Below are positions 15,495 to 23,197 of a DNA stretch of 34,750 nt, one piece after another. A program made the translations under genes and the position numbers. The stretch is taken from contig NZ_JACSQF010000008.1 of NCBI RefSeq assembly GCF_014836755.1, positions 1-34,750 of the forward strand, read 5' to 3'. Position 1 is the stretch's first letter; each line of letters starts with the position of its first letter. A model generated the notes under the pieces. The model was not told where the DNA came from, made no database searches, and worked only from the letters and a program-made list of their open reading frames with translations. Origin of the DNA: Oerskovia merdavium (GTDB taxonomy: Bacteria; Actinomycetota; Actinomycetes; Actinomycetales; Cellulomonadaceae).

Positions 15495-17186
15495 GTGGCC
15501 AGCGAGGAACAGCGGACCATCACCGGCATCGGGGTGTGCCCCGGCAAGGTCGTGGGACCGGTCGTCTTCCTGCCCGAACCGCTCGCGGAGCCCTCGCCCG
15601 GACTCCGTCTGCGGCCCACCGCGGACCTGCAGGCCGAGGCGGACCGCATCCCGGTCGCGGCGGCACAGGTCCAGGGGGACCTCGAGCGCGCCGCGGCGAA
15701 CGCGACGGGAGACACGCGCGACGTCCTCGAGGCCACGGCCGCCATGGCCGCCGACCCGACGCTCGCGGCCGACGCCGCGCGGCGCGTCATCGACGAGCAC
15801 CTGATCGCCGAGCGCGCGGTGTGGGAGGCCGCCGAGTCCGTCGCCCAGCAGTTCGAGGCCCTGGGCGGGTACTTCGCCGAGCGAGCGCGCGACATCGCCG
15901 ACGTCCGCGACCGCATCGTCGCGGCGCTCTCGGGCAGGCCGGCCCCTGGCGTTCCCGACCACCCCGAGCCGTTCGTCCTGGTCGCGCTCGACCTGGCCCC
16001 GTCGGTGACCGCGGGCCTGGACCCGGCCCGCGTCCTCGCGATCGTGACCGACGGCGCCGGTCCCACGTCGCACACCGCGATCGTCGCCAACGCCATGGGC
16101 ATCCCCGCGGTCGTCGCCGCGACGGGCGCGAGCGAGGCCCTGACCGCGGGCGACACGGTCCTCGTCGACGGGTCGGCGGGCACGGTGCTCGTGCACCCCA
16201 CCGACCAGCAGGTCGCCACGGCCCGGGCGCTGGCGGCGACCGTCCGCACGTTCTCCGGCGAGGGCCGCACGGCCGACGGCCACCGCGTCCAGCTCCTGGC
16301 CAACATCGGCGACCCCGCGGGGGCCGAGCCCGCCGCGGCGGCGGGCGCCGAGGGCGTGGGCCTGTTCCGCTCCGAGTTCTGCTTCCTCGACCGCGAGCAG
16401 CCGCCCTCGACCGAGGAGCAGGTCACGGCGTACCGGACGGTCTTCCACGCGTTCGCCGGTCGCAAGGTCGTGATCCGCACGCTCGACTCGGGGGCCGACA
16501 AGCCCCTGCACTTCCTGTCGGTCGACGACGAGGAGAACCCCGCGCTCGGCGTGCGCGGCCTGCGCACGGCCGAGAAGTGGCCCGAGCTCCTCGAGCAGCA
16601 GCTCGAGGCCATCGCGATCGCTGCCGCGGCCGAGGAGGCCGAGGTCTGGGTCATGGCCCCCATGGTCTCGACCGTCGCGGAGACCGAGTGGTTCGTCGCG
16701 CGCTGCGCGGCGCACGGACTGGGCACCGCGGGCGTCATGATCGAGGTCCCGAGCGCGGCCCTGCTGTCCGGCCCCATCCTCGCGCGGGCGCACTTCGCGT
16801 CGATCGGCACCAACGACCTCACGCAGTACACCATGGCGGCCGACCGTCTCCTCGGGTCGCTCGCCGAGCTCTCCGACCCGTGGCAGCCCGCGGTGCTCCA
16901 GCTCGTCGCCGCGACCTGTCGCGGCGGGGACCTGCAGGGTCGCCCCGTGGGCGTGTGCGGCGAGGCCGCCTCGAACCCCGTGCTCGCGGCCGTGCTCGTC
17001 GGGCTCGGGGTGTCCTCGCTGTCCATGACCGCGCGGGCGATCCCCGACGTCGCCGCACTGCTCGGCGCGGTCACGATCGGGCAGTGCCGTGAGGTCGCCC
17101 AGCTCGCGCTCGCGGCCGAGAGCGCGACCGACGCGCGCGCCGTCGTGCGGGCAGCCCTGCCACAGCTCGACGAGCTGGGGCTGTGA
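15495..17186 (+). CDS. ptsI: PTS enzyme I (phosphoenolpyruvate-protein phosphotransferase)
   Basis: This 563-residue enzyme takes phosphate from PEP onto a histidine and passes it to HPr, the first step of all PTS sugar uptake. The active site is His193 in DGAGPTSHTAIVANAMGIP. The C-terminal PEP domain has GLFRSEFCFLDR, the IGTNDLTQYTMAADR block and the catalytic Cys in GVCGEAASNP. Length fits the family (about 550-575). The GTG at 15495 has GGAGG six bases upstream; the frame is open much further upstream but without homology. Divergent transcription from EIIB-crr suggests shared control of the general PTS proteins. HPr is not in the window. Confidence 0.94.
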   Translation: MASEEQRTITGIGVCPGKVVGPVVFLPEPLAEPSPGLRLRPTADLQAEADRIPVAAAQVQGDLERAAANATGDTRDVLEATAAMAADPTLAADAARRVIDEHLIAERAVWEAAESVAQQFEALGGYFAERARDIADVRDRIVAALSGRPAPGVPDHPEPFVLVALDLAPSVTAGLDPARVLAIVTDGAGPTSHTAIVANAMGIPAVVAATGASEALTAGDTVLVDGSAGTVLVHPTDQQVATARALAATVRTFSGEGRTADGHRVQLLANIGDPAGAEPAAAAGAEGVGLFRSEFCFLDREQPPSTEEQVTAYRTVFHAFAGRKVVIRTLDSGADKPLHFLSVDDEENPALGVRGLRTAEKWPELLEQQLEAIAIAAAAEEAEVWVMAPMVSTVAETEWFVARCAAHGLGTAGVMIEVPSAALLSGPILARAHFASIGTNDLTQYTMAADRLLGSLAELSDPWQPAVLQLVAATCRGGDLQGRPVGVCGEAASNPVLAAVLVGLGVSSLSMTARAIPDVAALLGAVTIGQCREVAQLALAAESATDARAVVRAALPQLDELGL

Positions 17187-17235
17187 CGTGCCCGGGAGCG
17201 GTGAGCGTCACGTCGTGACGGCACCCCCGGGCACG
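17187..17235. terminator. Nested hairpin after ptsI
   Basis: CGTGCCCGGG (17187-17196) pairs with CCCGGGCACG (17226-17235). Inside it CGTCAC (17206-17211) pairs with GTGACG (17215-17220). The outer arm begins directly at the ptsI stop, and the structure ends 12 bases before the likely -10 of the globin gene. No T-tract. Confidence 0.5.
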
Positions 17236-17246
17236 ACGCCGGGTGG

Positions 17247-17252
17247 GATGAT
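17247..17252 (+). promoter_or_regulatory. Probable -10 box of leaderless glbO-tesB transcript
   Basis: GATGAT is followed by six bases and then GTG (17259). ATG codons at 17248 and 17251 share a frame that hits a stop after two or three codons, so they are not starts. The same hexamer and spacing occur before the acetyltransferase gene at 153. Promoter activity is inferred. Confidence 0.4.
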
Positions 17253-17258
17253 GGCGGC

Positions 17259-17729
17259 GTGACCAGCGACCCTGCTCCCCACCCCGGCGCCTCGCCCGCG
17301 CCGCTCCCCGTGAGCGCCGCCGCCCCGCGGCTGCGCGAGTCCGTCACCTCGGCGGGCTCGTTCTACGACGAGATCGGCGGGCACGAGACCTTCGTGCAGC
17401 TCGTCGACGTCTTCTACGCGGGTGTCGCGGCCGACCCGGTGCTCAAGCCCATGTACCCCGAGGAGGACCTCGGCCCGGCCAAGGTCCGGCTGACGACGTT
17501 CCTCGAGCAGTACTGGGGCGGGCCCACCACCTACTCCGAGCAGCGTGGGCACCCGCGCCTGCGCATGCGCCACGCGCCGTACAAGGTGAACCCCGACGCG
17601 AGGGACCGCTGGCTCGCCCACATGCGCGCAGGCGTCGACTCTCTCGACCTCGCGCCGCTGCACGAGGCCACGCTCTGGGACTACCTGGAACGTGCCGCCC
17701 ACTCGCTGATCAACACCTTCGAGGAGTGA
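17259..17729 (+). CDS. glbO: Group II truncated haemoglobin
   Basis: This 156-residue globin matches mycobacterial GlbO closely, including [20 protein letters not shown] (81-100) and the following RMRHAPYKV. Haem-pocket residues are present: proximal His105 (F8), Tyr53 (B10), Tyr66 (CD1) and Trp118 (G8). Such proteins bind oxygen tightly and act in oxygen or peroxide and nitric-oxide chemistry. Residues 1-32 are a Pro/Ala-rich extension missing from M. tuberculosis GlbO. The start is GTG with no Shine-Dalgarno. The stop is one base before the tesB start, so the two are co-translated. Confidence 0.93.
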   Translation: MTSDPAPHPGASPAPLPVSAAAPRLRESVTSAGSFYDEIGGHETFVQLVDVFYAGVAADPVLKPMYPEEDLGPAKVRLTTFLEQYWGGPTTYSEQRGHPRLRMRHAPYKVNPDARDRWLAHMRAGVDSLDLAPLHEATLWDYLERAAHSLINTFEE

Positions 17730-17730
17730 C

Positions 17731-18699
17731 GTGACCGACGTGACGGCCCCCCGCACCGACCAGTCCGAGCAACGCGACCACACCCAGCCCCTGCGGACCA
17801 AGGTCACGGCCGACGAGCTCGCCCGCGACCCGCTGGGCAACCTGCTGCGCGCGCTCCAGCTCGAGGAGAAGCCGGCCGACGACTCCCGCTCCGACGGCGC
17901 CGACGTGCGCTTCGGCGGCCTGAGCGTCGACCAGCCCAACGCCCGGATCTACGGCGGCCAGGTGCTCGCCCAGGCGCTCATGGCCGCAGGCCTGACCGTC
18001 GAGGGCGACCGGCGGCCACACTCGATGCACGGCTACTTCCTGCGCGCGGGCGACCTCGACGCCCCCATCGAGTTCGCCGTCGAGAAGCTGCGCGACGGCC
18101 GCTCGTTCAGCGCACGCCGCACGCACGCCGTGCAGCACGGCAAGCCGATCCTGTCGATGATCGCCTCGTTCCAGGAGGAGCAGGACGGCGTCGAGCACAC
18201 CTCGCCCATGCCCGAGGCACCCGCCCCCGAGACCCTCCCGTCGGCCTTCGACGAGCTCGGCAAGATCCCGCACCCCGCGGCACGCTCGCGCTCGCACGAG
18301 GCCGCGTTCGACCTGCGGCACGTGGGCGGCTCGCTCTACCTGGGTCCCGGCGCCGAGCGCACCGACCACCAGATGGTGTGGATGAAGGCCCGCGGGCCCG
18401 TCGAGGGCGACCAGCTCCTGCACCGTGCCCTCATGGCGTACGCGTGCGACCAGATCATGCTCGAGCCCGTGCTGCGCAAGACCGGCTCGAGCTGGGTCAC
18501 CCCCGGCGCGTCGATCGCGAGCCTCGACCACGCCATGTGGTGGCACCGTGACGCGAGGGTCGACGACTGGCTGCTCTACGTCCAGTCCTCCCCCAGCGCC
18601 CAGGGTGGGCGCGGCCTCGGGGCCGCCCGCGTCTACACGCGGGAGGGGACGCTCGTGGCGAGCATCGCGCAGGAGGGCATGCTGCGGCTCCCGGTCTGA
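17731..18699 (+). CDS. tesB: Acyl-CoA thioesterase II (TesB type, double hotdog)
   Basis: This 322-residue enzyme hydrolyses acyl-CoA to fatty acid and CoA. Two hotdog repeats are visible: the first around IYGGQVLAQALMAA and HSMHGYFLRAGD (72-109), the second around LLHRALMAYACD and SLDHAMWWHR (229-273). By comparison with E. coli TesB (Asp204, Thr228, Gln278) the triad is Asp240, Ser264 and Gln314; Ser in place of Thr keeps the hydroxyl. A 40-residue N-terminal extension precedes the first domain. The GTG start is one base after the glbO stop, and its ribosome site GAGGAG is inside the end of glbO, so expression is coupled to the globin. Confidence 0.92.
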   Translation: MTDVTAPRTDQSEQRDHTQPLRTKVTADELARDPLGNLLRALQLEEKPADDSRSDGADVRFGGLSVDQPNARIYGGQVLAQALMAAGLTVEGDRRPHSMHGYFLRAGDLDAPIEFAVEKLRDGRSFSARRTHAVQHGKPILSMIASFQEEQDGVEHTSPMPEAPAPETLPSAFDELGKIPHPAARSRSHEAAFDLRHVGGSLYLGPGAERTDHQMVWMKARGPVEGDQLLHRALMAYACDQIMLEPVLRKTGSSWVTPGASIASLDHAMWWHRDARVDDWLLYVQSSPSAQGGRGLGAARVYTREGTLVASIAQEGMLRLPV

Positions 18700-18761
18700 A
18701 TGAGGTGGCTGGCGCCTGGTGGACCGTGCGACACTCCGAGGCCATCGATGATCGGAGCCTC

Positions 18762-19139
18762 ATGTCCACGCCCCTGGCGCCAGCCCTCACGACCCTGTGG
18801 CGACCCACGGGACCGGCCGAGCTCGCGCTCGTCGAGGCGTCGGGCTGGACGGCCTGGCCTCCACGGCTGCCTGAGCAACCGATCTTCTACCCGGTGCTGA
18901 ACGAGGAGTATGCGATCCGGATCGCGCGCGACTGGAACGTCCCGCACTCGGGGGTCGGCTATGTGACGCGCTTCCAGGTCGAGTCCTCGTTCCTCGAGCG
19001 CTACCCCGTCCAGCAGGCGGGCGGGCGGACGATCCTCGAGCTGTGGGTCCCGGCAGAGGACCTGCCGGACCTCAACGCGCACATCGTGGGGCGCATCGAG
19101 GTCGTGCACGAGTTCCGCCCTCAGGACGCGACAGCCTGA
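18762..19139 (+). CDS. Small conserved protein of the type annotated 'ADP-ribosylation/crystallin J1'
   Basis: A 125-residue protein that I recognise as a widespread small actinobacterial family, usually named ADP-ribosylation/crystallin J1 in databases. The name is misleading because no ADP-ribosylglycohydrolase Asp motifs are visible. Conserved-looking blocks are LALVEASGWTAWPPRLPEQP (21-40), FYPVLNEEYA (42-51), VTRFQVESSFLERY and ELWVPAEDLPDLNAHIVG. It looks like a compact soluble alpha/beta protein. I chose the ATG at 18762, where homology begins and GGAG lies four bases upstream; an in-frame ATG at 18705 would add 19 unlikely residues. It follows tesB by 62 bp on the same strand. Biochemical role unknown. 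Confidence 0.72.
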   Translation: MSTPLAPALTTLWRPTGPAELALVEASGWTAWPPRLPEQPIFYPVLNEEYAIRIARDWNVPHSGVGYVTRFQVESSFLERYPVQQAGGRTILELWVPAEDLPDLNAHIVGRIEVVHEFRPQDATA

Positions 19140-19175
19140 CGGGCGAGCCGCCCGGGCGCGGGGCAGGATGACCGG

Positions 19176-20174
19176 ATGGTCCGCCTGCGCCGCGTCTCGG
19201 TCTCCTCGCCCGGGTACGGCCGACGCCGCCACGGGAAGGGCTTCTCGTACCTCGACGTCGACGGCTCCCGGCTGACCGACAGGAACGAGGTCGCACGCTG
19301 CACGCGCCTCGTCGTCCCGCCCGCCTGGTCGGACGTCTGGATCTGCCGGTACCCGGACGGCCACATCCAGGCGTTCGGGTACGACGACGCGGGGCGCGGC
19401 CAGTACCTGTACCACGACCAGTGGCGGGAGCGCCGCAGCCGCCGCAAGTTCGACCACGTCCTCGCGGTGGGCGCCCGCCTGCCTGCGGCTCGCCGCCGCG
19501 TCGCCAAGGACCTCGCCCTCGACGGGATGCCGCGCGAGAAGGTCCTCGCGCTCGCGTTCCGGCTCCTGGACCTCGCGTACTTCCGGGCCGGCAGCGAGAC
19601 GTACGCGAAGGCGAACGGCAGCTACGGGCTCGCGACGCTGCTGACCGAGCACGTGCGCGTGCGCCGCGACGGCTCGGTCCACTTCCGCTACCCCGCGAAG
19701 TCGGGCCAGGTGCGTGACGTCGTCGTCGACGACGATCGGGTGCGCGAGATCGTCACGACGCTCGTGCGGCGTCGGGACGCGGGCGATCTGCTCGCGTGGC
19801 GCGAGGAGGCGCCGGGCGGTGTCGTCTGGCACGACGTGACGAGCGCGGACGTGACGGCCTACCTCAAGGAGCGCCTCGGCGAGGACGCGACCGCGAAGGA
19901 CTTCCGCACCTGGCACGCGACGGTCCTCGCGGCCCTCGCGCTCGCGGACTCGGGCGCGCCACCCGCCTCGGCCCGTGCTCGGCGCGCGGTGGTCGCAGGC
20001 GTCGTCCGGGACGTCGCCGACGAGCTCGGCAACACCCCGGCCGTCGCGCGGTCGTCGTACGTCGACCCGCGCCTGATCGACCTCTGGGAGCGCGGGCAGA
20101 CCGTCGCTCCGCTCCTGGGCAGGCGCCGGAGCCAGGCCGCGGTGGAGCGTGCGGTGCTCGACCTGCTGGCCTAG
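19176..20174 (+). CDS. DNA topoisomerase IB (poxvirus-like)
   Basis: This 332-residue type IB topoisomerase relaxes supercoils by a 3'-phosphotyrosine intermediate. The N-terminal part has PPAWSDVWICRYPDGHIQAF. The catalytic domain shows Arg137 (YFRAGSETYAKANGSYGLAT), Lys175 (RYPAKSG), Arg244 (KDFRTWHATV) and Tyr295 (ARSSYVDPRL). Asn286 in ELGNTPAV takes the place where the poxvirus enzyme has His, as I recall for the Deinococcus enzyme. The protein is close in size to the viral and Deinococcus enzymes. CAGGAT ends six bases before the ATG, so it is probably leaderless. Such genes are scattered among bacteria, but codon use here matches the neighbours, so I see no sign of recent transfer. Confidence 0.92.
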   Translation: MVRLRRVSVSSPGYGRRRHGKGFSYLDVDGSRLTDRNEVARCTRLVVPPAWSDVWICRYPDGHIQAFGYDDAGRGQYLYHDQWRERRSRRKFDHVLAVGARLPAARRRVAKDLALDGMPREKVLALAFRLLDLAYFRAGSETYAKANGSYGLATLLTEHVRVRRDGSVHFRYPAKSGQVRDVVVDDDRVREIVTTLVRRRDAGDLLAWREEAPGGVVWHDVTSADVTAYLKERLGEDATAKDFRTWHATVLAALALADSGAPPASARARRAVVAGVVRDVADELGNTPAVARSSYVDPRLIDLWERGQTVAPLLGRRRSQAAVERAVLDLLA

Positions 20175-20302
20175 TCGCGGGCCCGGTCCAGGCTGCTCCG
20201 GAGACGGACGAGCCCCGCGGGACGAACGGCCCTTCCTGGGAGTCTCCTGGACGTGCTACGTTCTGCCGCCATCTCATCACGTTCAAGCACGGAGCATCGA
20301 CG

Positions 20303-20599
20303 ATGATCTTCTTCGGCTGGGGCCGCAAGGCCAAGTCACAGCACATCTCTCCAGAGCAGGCGCTGGTCCTCGCCTACGCGTACGTCCACATCTTCTGGCT
20401 CTTCCGTATCACGGTGCCGCGGGAGTACAGCCTCGCGACGCTGACGCCGTCGGGCTGGGCCCAGCGACCGCTGACCGCGGACGAGACGACGAGCGCACGC
20501 AGCGAGCTGTCGATCCACTGGTGGTGGAAGTGGGGGCTGGCGATCATCGGCGTGCCGTTCTTCGCGTTCTTCGTCCTGGTCCTCGCTCTTCCCGCCTGA
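20303..20599 (+). CDS. Small Trp/Phe-rich membrane protein, unknown function
   Basis: A 98-residue protein not assigned to a named family. It starts MIFFGWGRKAK, has a hydrophobic aromatic stretch at 20-38 (ALVLAYAYVHIFWLFRITV), a polar middle (39-71), and a second hydrophobic segment 77-98 (WGLAIIGVPFFAFFVLVLAL) reaching the end. WWWKW sits at the membrane edge. Two short membrane helices with both ends on the same side are likely. GGAG lies eight bases before the ATG, so translation looks real, and a strong hairpin follows the stop. The 128 bp before it hold no feature I can support. Confidence 0.65.
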   Translation: MIFFGWGRKAKSQHISPEQALVLAYAYVHIFWLFRITVPREYSLATLTPSGWAQRPLTADETTSARSELSIHWWWKWGLAIIGVPFFAFFVLVLALPA

Positions 20600-20617
20600 C
20601 GCGGATCACGCCCAGGT

Positions 20618-20655
20618 CCCGGGGGCCGGCAGGTCGCGAGCGGCCGGCCCCCGGG
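20618..20655 (+). terminator. 13-bp GC hairpin between the small membrane protein and the SDR gene
   Basis: CCCGGGGGCCGGC (20618-20630) pairs perfectly with GCCGGCCCCCGGG (20643-20655) around a 12-base loop. It starts 18 bases after the stop at 20599 and ends 17 bases before the chosen SDR start. It would block ribosome access to an ATG at 20661, which supports the start at 20673. Confidence 0.65.
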
Positions 20656-20672
20656 CCACCATGGGGAGCACC

Positions 20673-22331
20673 ATGACTCCCGTCGACGACACCGCTCCCC
20701 CACCCACCGCGACCGCCCCTGCCGACAGACCGACCGAGAGCTCCGAGCCGACCCCCCTGACGGTCGCCGTCACGGGCGTCACGGGGTACGTCGGTGGCCG
20801 CCTGGTCCCCGAGCTCCTGGACGCCGGGCACCATGTCCGGGCGCTCGCCCGCCGCCCCGAACGCCTGGCCGGACGCGACTGGGCGCGCCGCGTGGACCTC
20901 GTGCAGGCCGACGCGTCCGACCTCGACCAGATCCGCGACGCGCTCCGCGGGGCCGAGGTCGCGTACTACCTCGTCCACTCCCTCGGCACGGGCAGCTCGT
21001 TCGCGGCCCGCGACCGGCGGACCGCGCTGACCTTCGCGCAGGCCGCCCGCGAGGCGGGCGTGGGCCGGATCGTCTACCTGGGCGGCCTGTTCCCCGACGT
21101 CGACGACGCCGAGCTGTCACCGCACCTGGCCTCGCGCAAGGAGGTCGGGGAGATCCTGCTCGCCTCGGGAGTCCCGACGACGGTGCTCCAGGCCGCGGTG
21201 ATCCTCGGCTCGGGCTCGGCCTCGTTCGAGATGATGCGCTACCTGACCGAACGCCTGCCCGCGATGACGACGCCGCGCTGGGTCGACAACCGCATCCAGC
21301 CGATCGCGATCCGTGACGTGCTGCGCTACCTGGTCGGCAGCGCCACGATGCCCGCAGACGTCTCGCGGGCGTTCGACGTCGGCGGCCCCGACGTCCTCAC
21401 GTACCGCCAGATGATGCAGGGCTACGCCCAGGTCGCGGGGCTCCCCCGGCGGCTGATCGTGAGCGTCCCGGTCCTGACCCCGCGCCTGTCGAGCCACTGG
21501 GTGGGTCTCGTGACCCCTGTCCCCGCGAGCATCGCGCGCCCCCTCGTGGAGTCGCTCGTCCACGAGGTCGTGTGCGACGAGCACGACATCGCGCAGTACG
21601 TCCCCGACCCTCCCGGCGGGCTGATCGGCTTCCGCCGCGCGGTCGAGCTCGCGCTCGAGCGCATCCACGACGGCGAGGTGACCACCCGCTGGTCGTCGGC
21701 CGCGGTCGAGGGGGCACCGAGCGACCCGCTGCCCTCGGACCCCGACTGGGCGGGCGGCTCGCTCTACGTCGACGAGCGGCGACGCGTGGTCGACGCCCCG
21801 CCCGACGTCCTGTGGAAGGTCGTCGAGTCGATCGGTGGGCAGGGCGGCTGGTACTCGTGGTCGCTCGCGTGGCGGGTCCGCGGGCTCATGGACCGCTTGT
21901 CGGGGGGACCGGGTCTGCGCCGGGGGCGCCGTGACGAGAACACGCTCGTGGTCGACGACGTCCTGGACTTCTGGCGGGTCGAGGCGATCGAGCCGGGCCG
22001 CCGGCTGCTGCTGCGCGCCGAGATGCGGCTCCCCGGCCTCGCGTGGCTCGAGCTGCGGGTGGACGAGGCGGCCGAGGAGGTCGCGGAGCCCGACGACGTC
22101 GGCCCCGCCCCCGAGGACGCGTCCGGCCCGTGCCGGACGTACTTCGCGCAGCGCGCGCTCTTCTACCCGCACGGGCTCGCGGGCCAGGCCTACTGGTGGT
22201 CGGTCAAGCCGTTCCACGGCGTGGTGTTCGGTGGCATGCAGAAGAACATCGCCGAGGCTGCCGAACGGGCGGCCGCGGCGGCGCGCACGGGTCCGGGCAC
22301 GGCCGACCGGACCGTCACTCCTCCGCGGTGA
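20673..22331 (+). CDS. SDR-family NAD(P)-binding protein with C-terminal DUF2867 domain
   Basis: A 552-residue two-domain protein. After a disordered Pro/Thr-rich start, VAVTGVTGYVGGRL (31-44) is the Rossmann glycine motif of an extended or atypical SDR (NmrA/YesF type). AYYLVHSLGTGSSF and IVYLGGLFP follow the usual pattern, while the classic YxxxK pair is not evident (LASRKEVGE instead). From about residue 355 a second domain of the DUF2867 kind (START-like) runs to the end, including YFAQRALFYPHGLAGQAYWW. Fusions of this kind are common in actinobacteria. The substrate is unknown. I prefer ATG 20673, with GGGGAG upstream, to the ATG four codons earlier. Its 3' end overlaps the convergent helical-repeat gene by 17 bp. 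Confidence 0.82.
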   Translation: MTPVDDTAPPPTATAPADRPTESSEPTPLTVAVTGVTGYVGGRLVPELLDAGHHVRALARRPERLAGRDWARRVDLVQADASDLDQIRDALRGAEVAYYLVHSLGTGSSFAARDRRTALTFAQAAREAGVGRIVYLGGLFPDVDDAELSPHLASRKEVGEILLASGVPTTVLQAAVILGSGSASFEMMRYLTERLPAMTTPRWVDNRIQPIAIRDVLRYLVGSATMPADVSRAFDVGGPDVLTYRQMMQGYAQVAGLPRRLIVSVPVLTPRLSSHWVGLVTPVPASIARPLVESLVHEVVCDEHDIAQYVPDPPGGLIGFRRAVELALERIHDGEVTTRWSSAAVEGAPSDPLPSDPDWAGGSLYVDERRRVVDAPPDVLWKVVESIGGQGGWYSWSLAWRVRGLMDRLSGGPGLRRGRRDENTLVVDDVLDFWRVEAIEPGRRLLLRAEMRLPGLAWLELRVDEAAEEVAEPDDVGPAPEDASGPCRTYFAQRALFYPHGLAGQAYWWSVKPFHGVVFGGMQKNIAEAAERAAAAARTGPGTADRTVTPPR

Positions 22332-23127
22332 GCATCCGGTCCACGAGCGCGAACGCGGTCTCGCTCACGACCATGCCCGCGAGGGTCACGTCGGTGAGGT
22401 CGGCGTAGTCCTCGATGAGCTCACGGATGTCCTCGTCGAGGACGCCGGGGCGGTGGACCGCCCCGCGCGCGGGCACGGCCCCCGAGACGAGGTCGAACGC
22501 GAGCGACGCGATCGCCGCGAGCAAGGGATCCTCCGAGGCGACGAGCCGGGCGATCGCGGCGCGTCCGGCGAACGAGGTCGCCTCGCCCGTGACGGCCTGG
22601 AAGGCGAGCAGCGCGACCTGCAGCGTGCGCGGCCCACCGAGGAACGCGGCGTCGAGGCCGGGCAGCAGCTCCTGCGCGGCGAGCAGGACCTCGAGCTGGA
22701 GGTCGACCTGCTCGGCGGGCTCGCCGGGCAGGTGCGCGGCCCCCATGGTCAGCAGCAGGAGCGCGACGCCGCTCCGGACCTCCTCGGCCAGGCCCTCGTC
22801 CCGCACGACCGCGGCCAGCACGCGCAGCGCGGGCAGCGACGCCTCGTAGAGCGCGCCGTCGTGGTTGACGACCTGCCACAGCAGGTCGAGCGCCTCGTCG
22901 CGCTCGGGTCCCTCGGGCCCGACGACGGCGCGCACCAGGGGCGGGAACGCGTCGGCGGGGCCGAACGCGCCCTGGAGGGCCTGCCAGTCCACGGCGCCGA
23001 GCTCCGCCTCGACCTCCGAGACGGGAGGGATCGTCCGCCGGACGACAGGCGCGGCGATCTCGGATTCGACGGTCTCGCGTTCGGCGGTGACGGCCTCGGC
23101 CTCGCCGACGACCTCTACGGTGTCCAC
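22315..23127 (-). CDS. Helical-repeat (HEAT-like) protein, unknown function
   Basis: A 270-residue acidic protein with no family I can name. From about residue 45 it is predicted to be all helix, with repeated Leu/Ala-rich segments such as ALDLLWQVV, ASLPALRVLAAVVRDEG and AIASLAFDLVSG, which resembles HEAT or armadillo scaffolds. No catalytic motif, signal or membrane helix is seen. The frame is open to an ATG at 23193, but that start has no clear ribosome site and adds a poor N-terminus. The GTG at 23127 has CATGAT exactly six bases before it (plus-strand 23134-23139), the leaderless pattern seen elsewhere here. It lies downstream of the thioesterase and overlaps the SDR gene end. Confidence 0.6.
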   Translation of the reverse strand: MDTVEVVGEAEAVTAERETVESEIAAPVVRRTIPPVSEVEAELGAVDWQALQGAFGPADAFPPLVRAVVGPEGPERDEALDLLWQVVNHDGALYEASLPALRVLAAVVRDEGLAEEVRSGVALLLLTMGAAHLPGEPAEQVDLQLEVLLAAQELLPGLDAAFLGGPRTLQVALLAFQAVTGEATSFAGRAAIARLVASEDPLLAAIASLAFDLVSGAVPARGAVHRPGVLDEDIRELIEDYADLTDVTLAGMVVSETAFALVDRMLTAEE

Positions 23128-23197
23128 GCGCGCATCATGACATCTACCGGGGACATCCGTCACCGTCGAGTTCGTCACCACCCCTCTCAGCATCTCG

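Noticed and set aside
23128-23193. Start of the helical-repeat gene at the ATG 23193
   Set aside because: It is possible because it would sit four bases after the thioesterase stop, but upstream there is only GGGGGC and the added residues look like translated promoter (CATGAT) sequence. I kept GTG 23127 as more likely.
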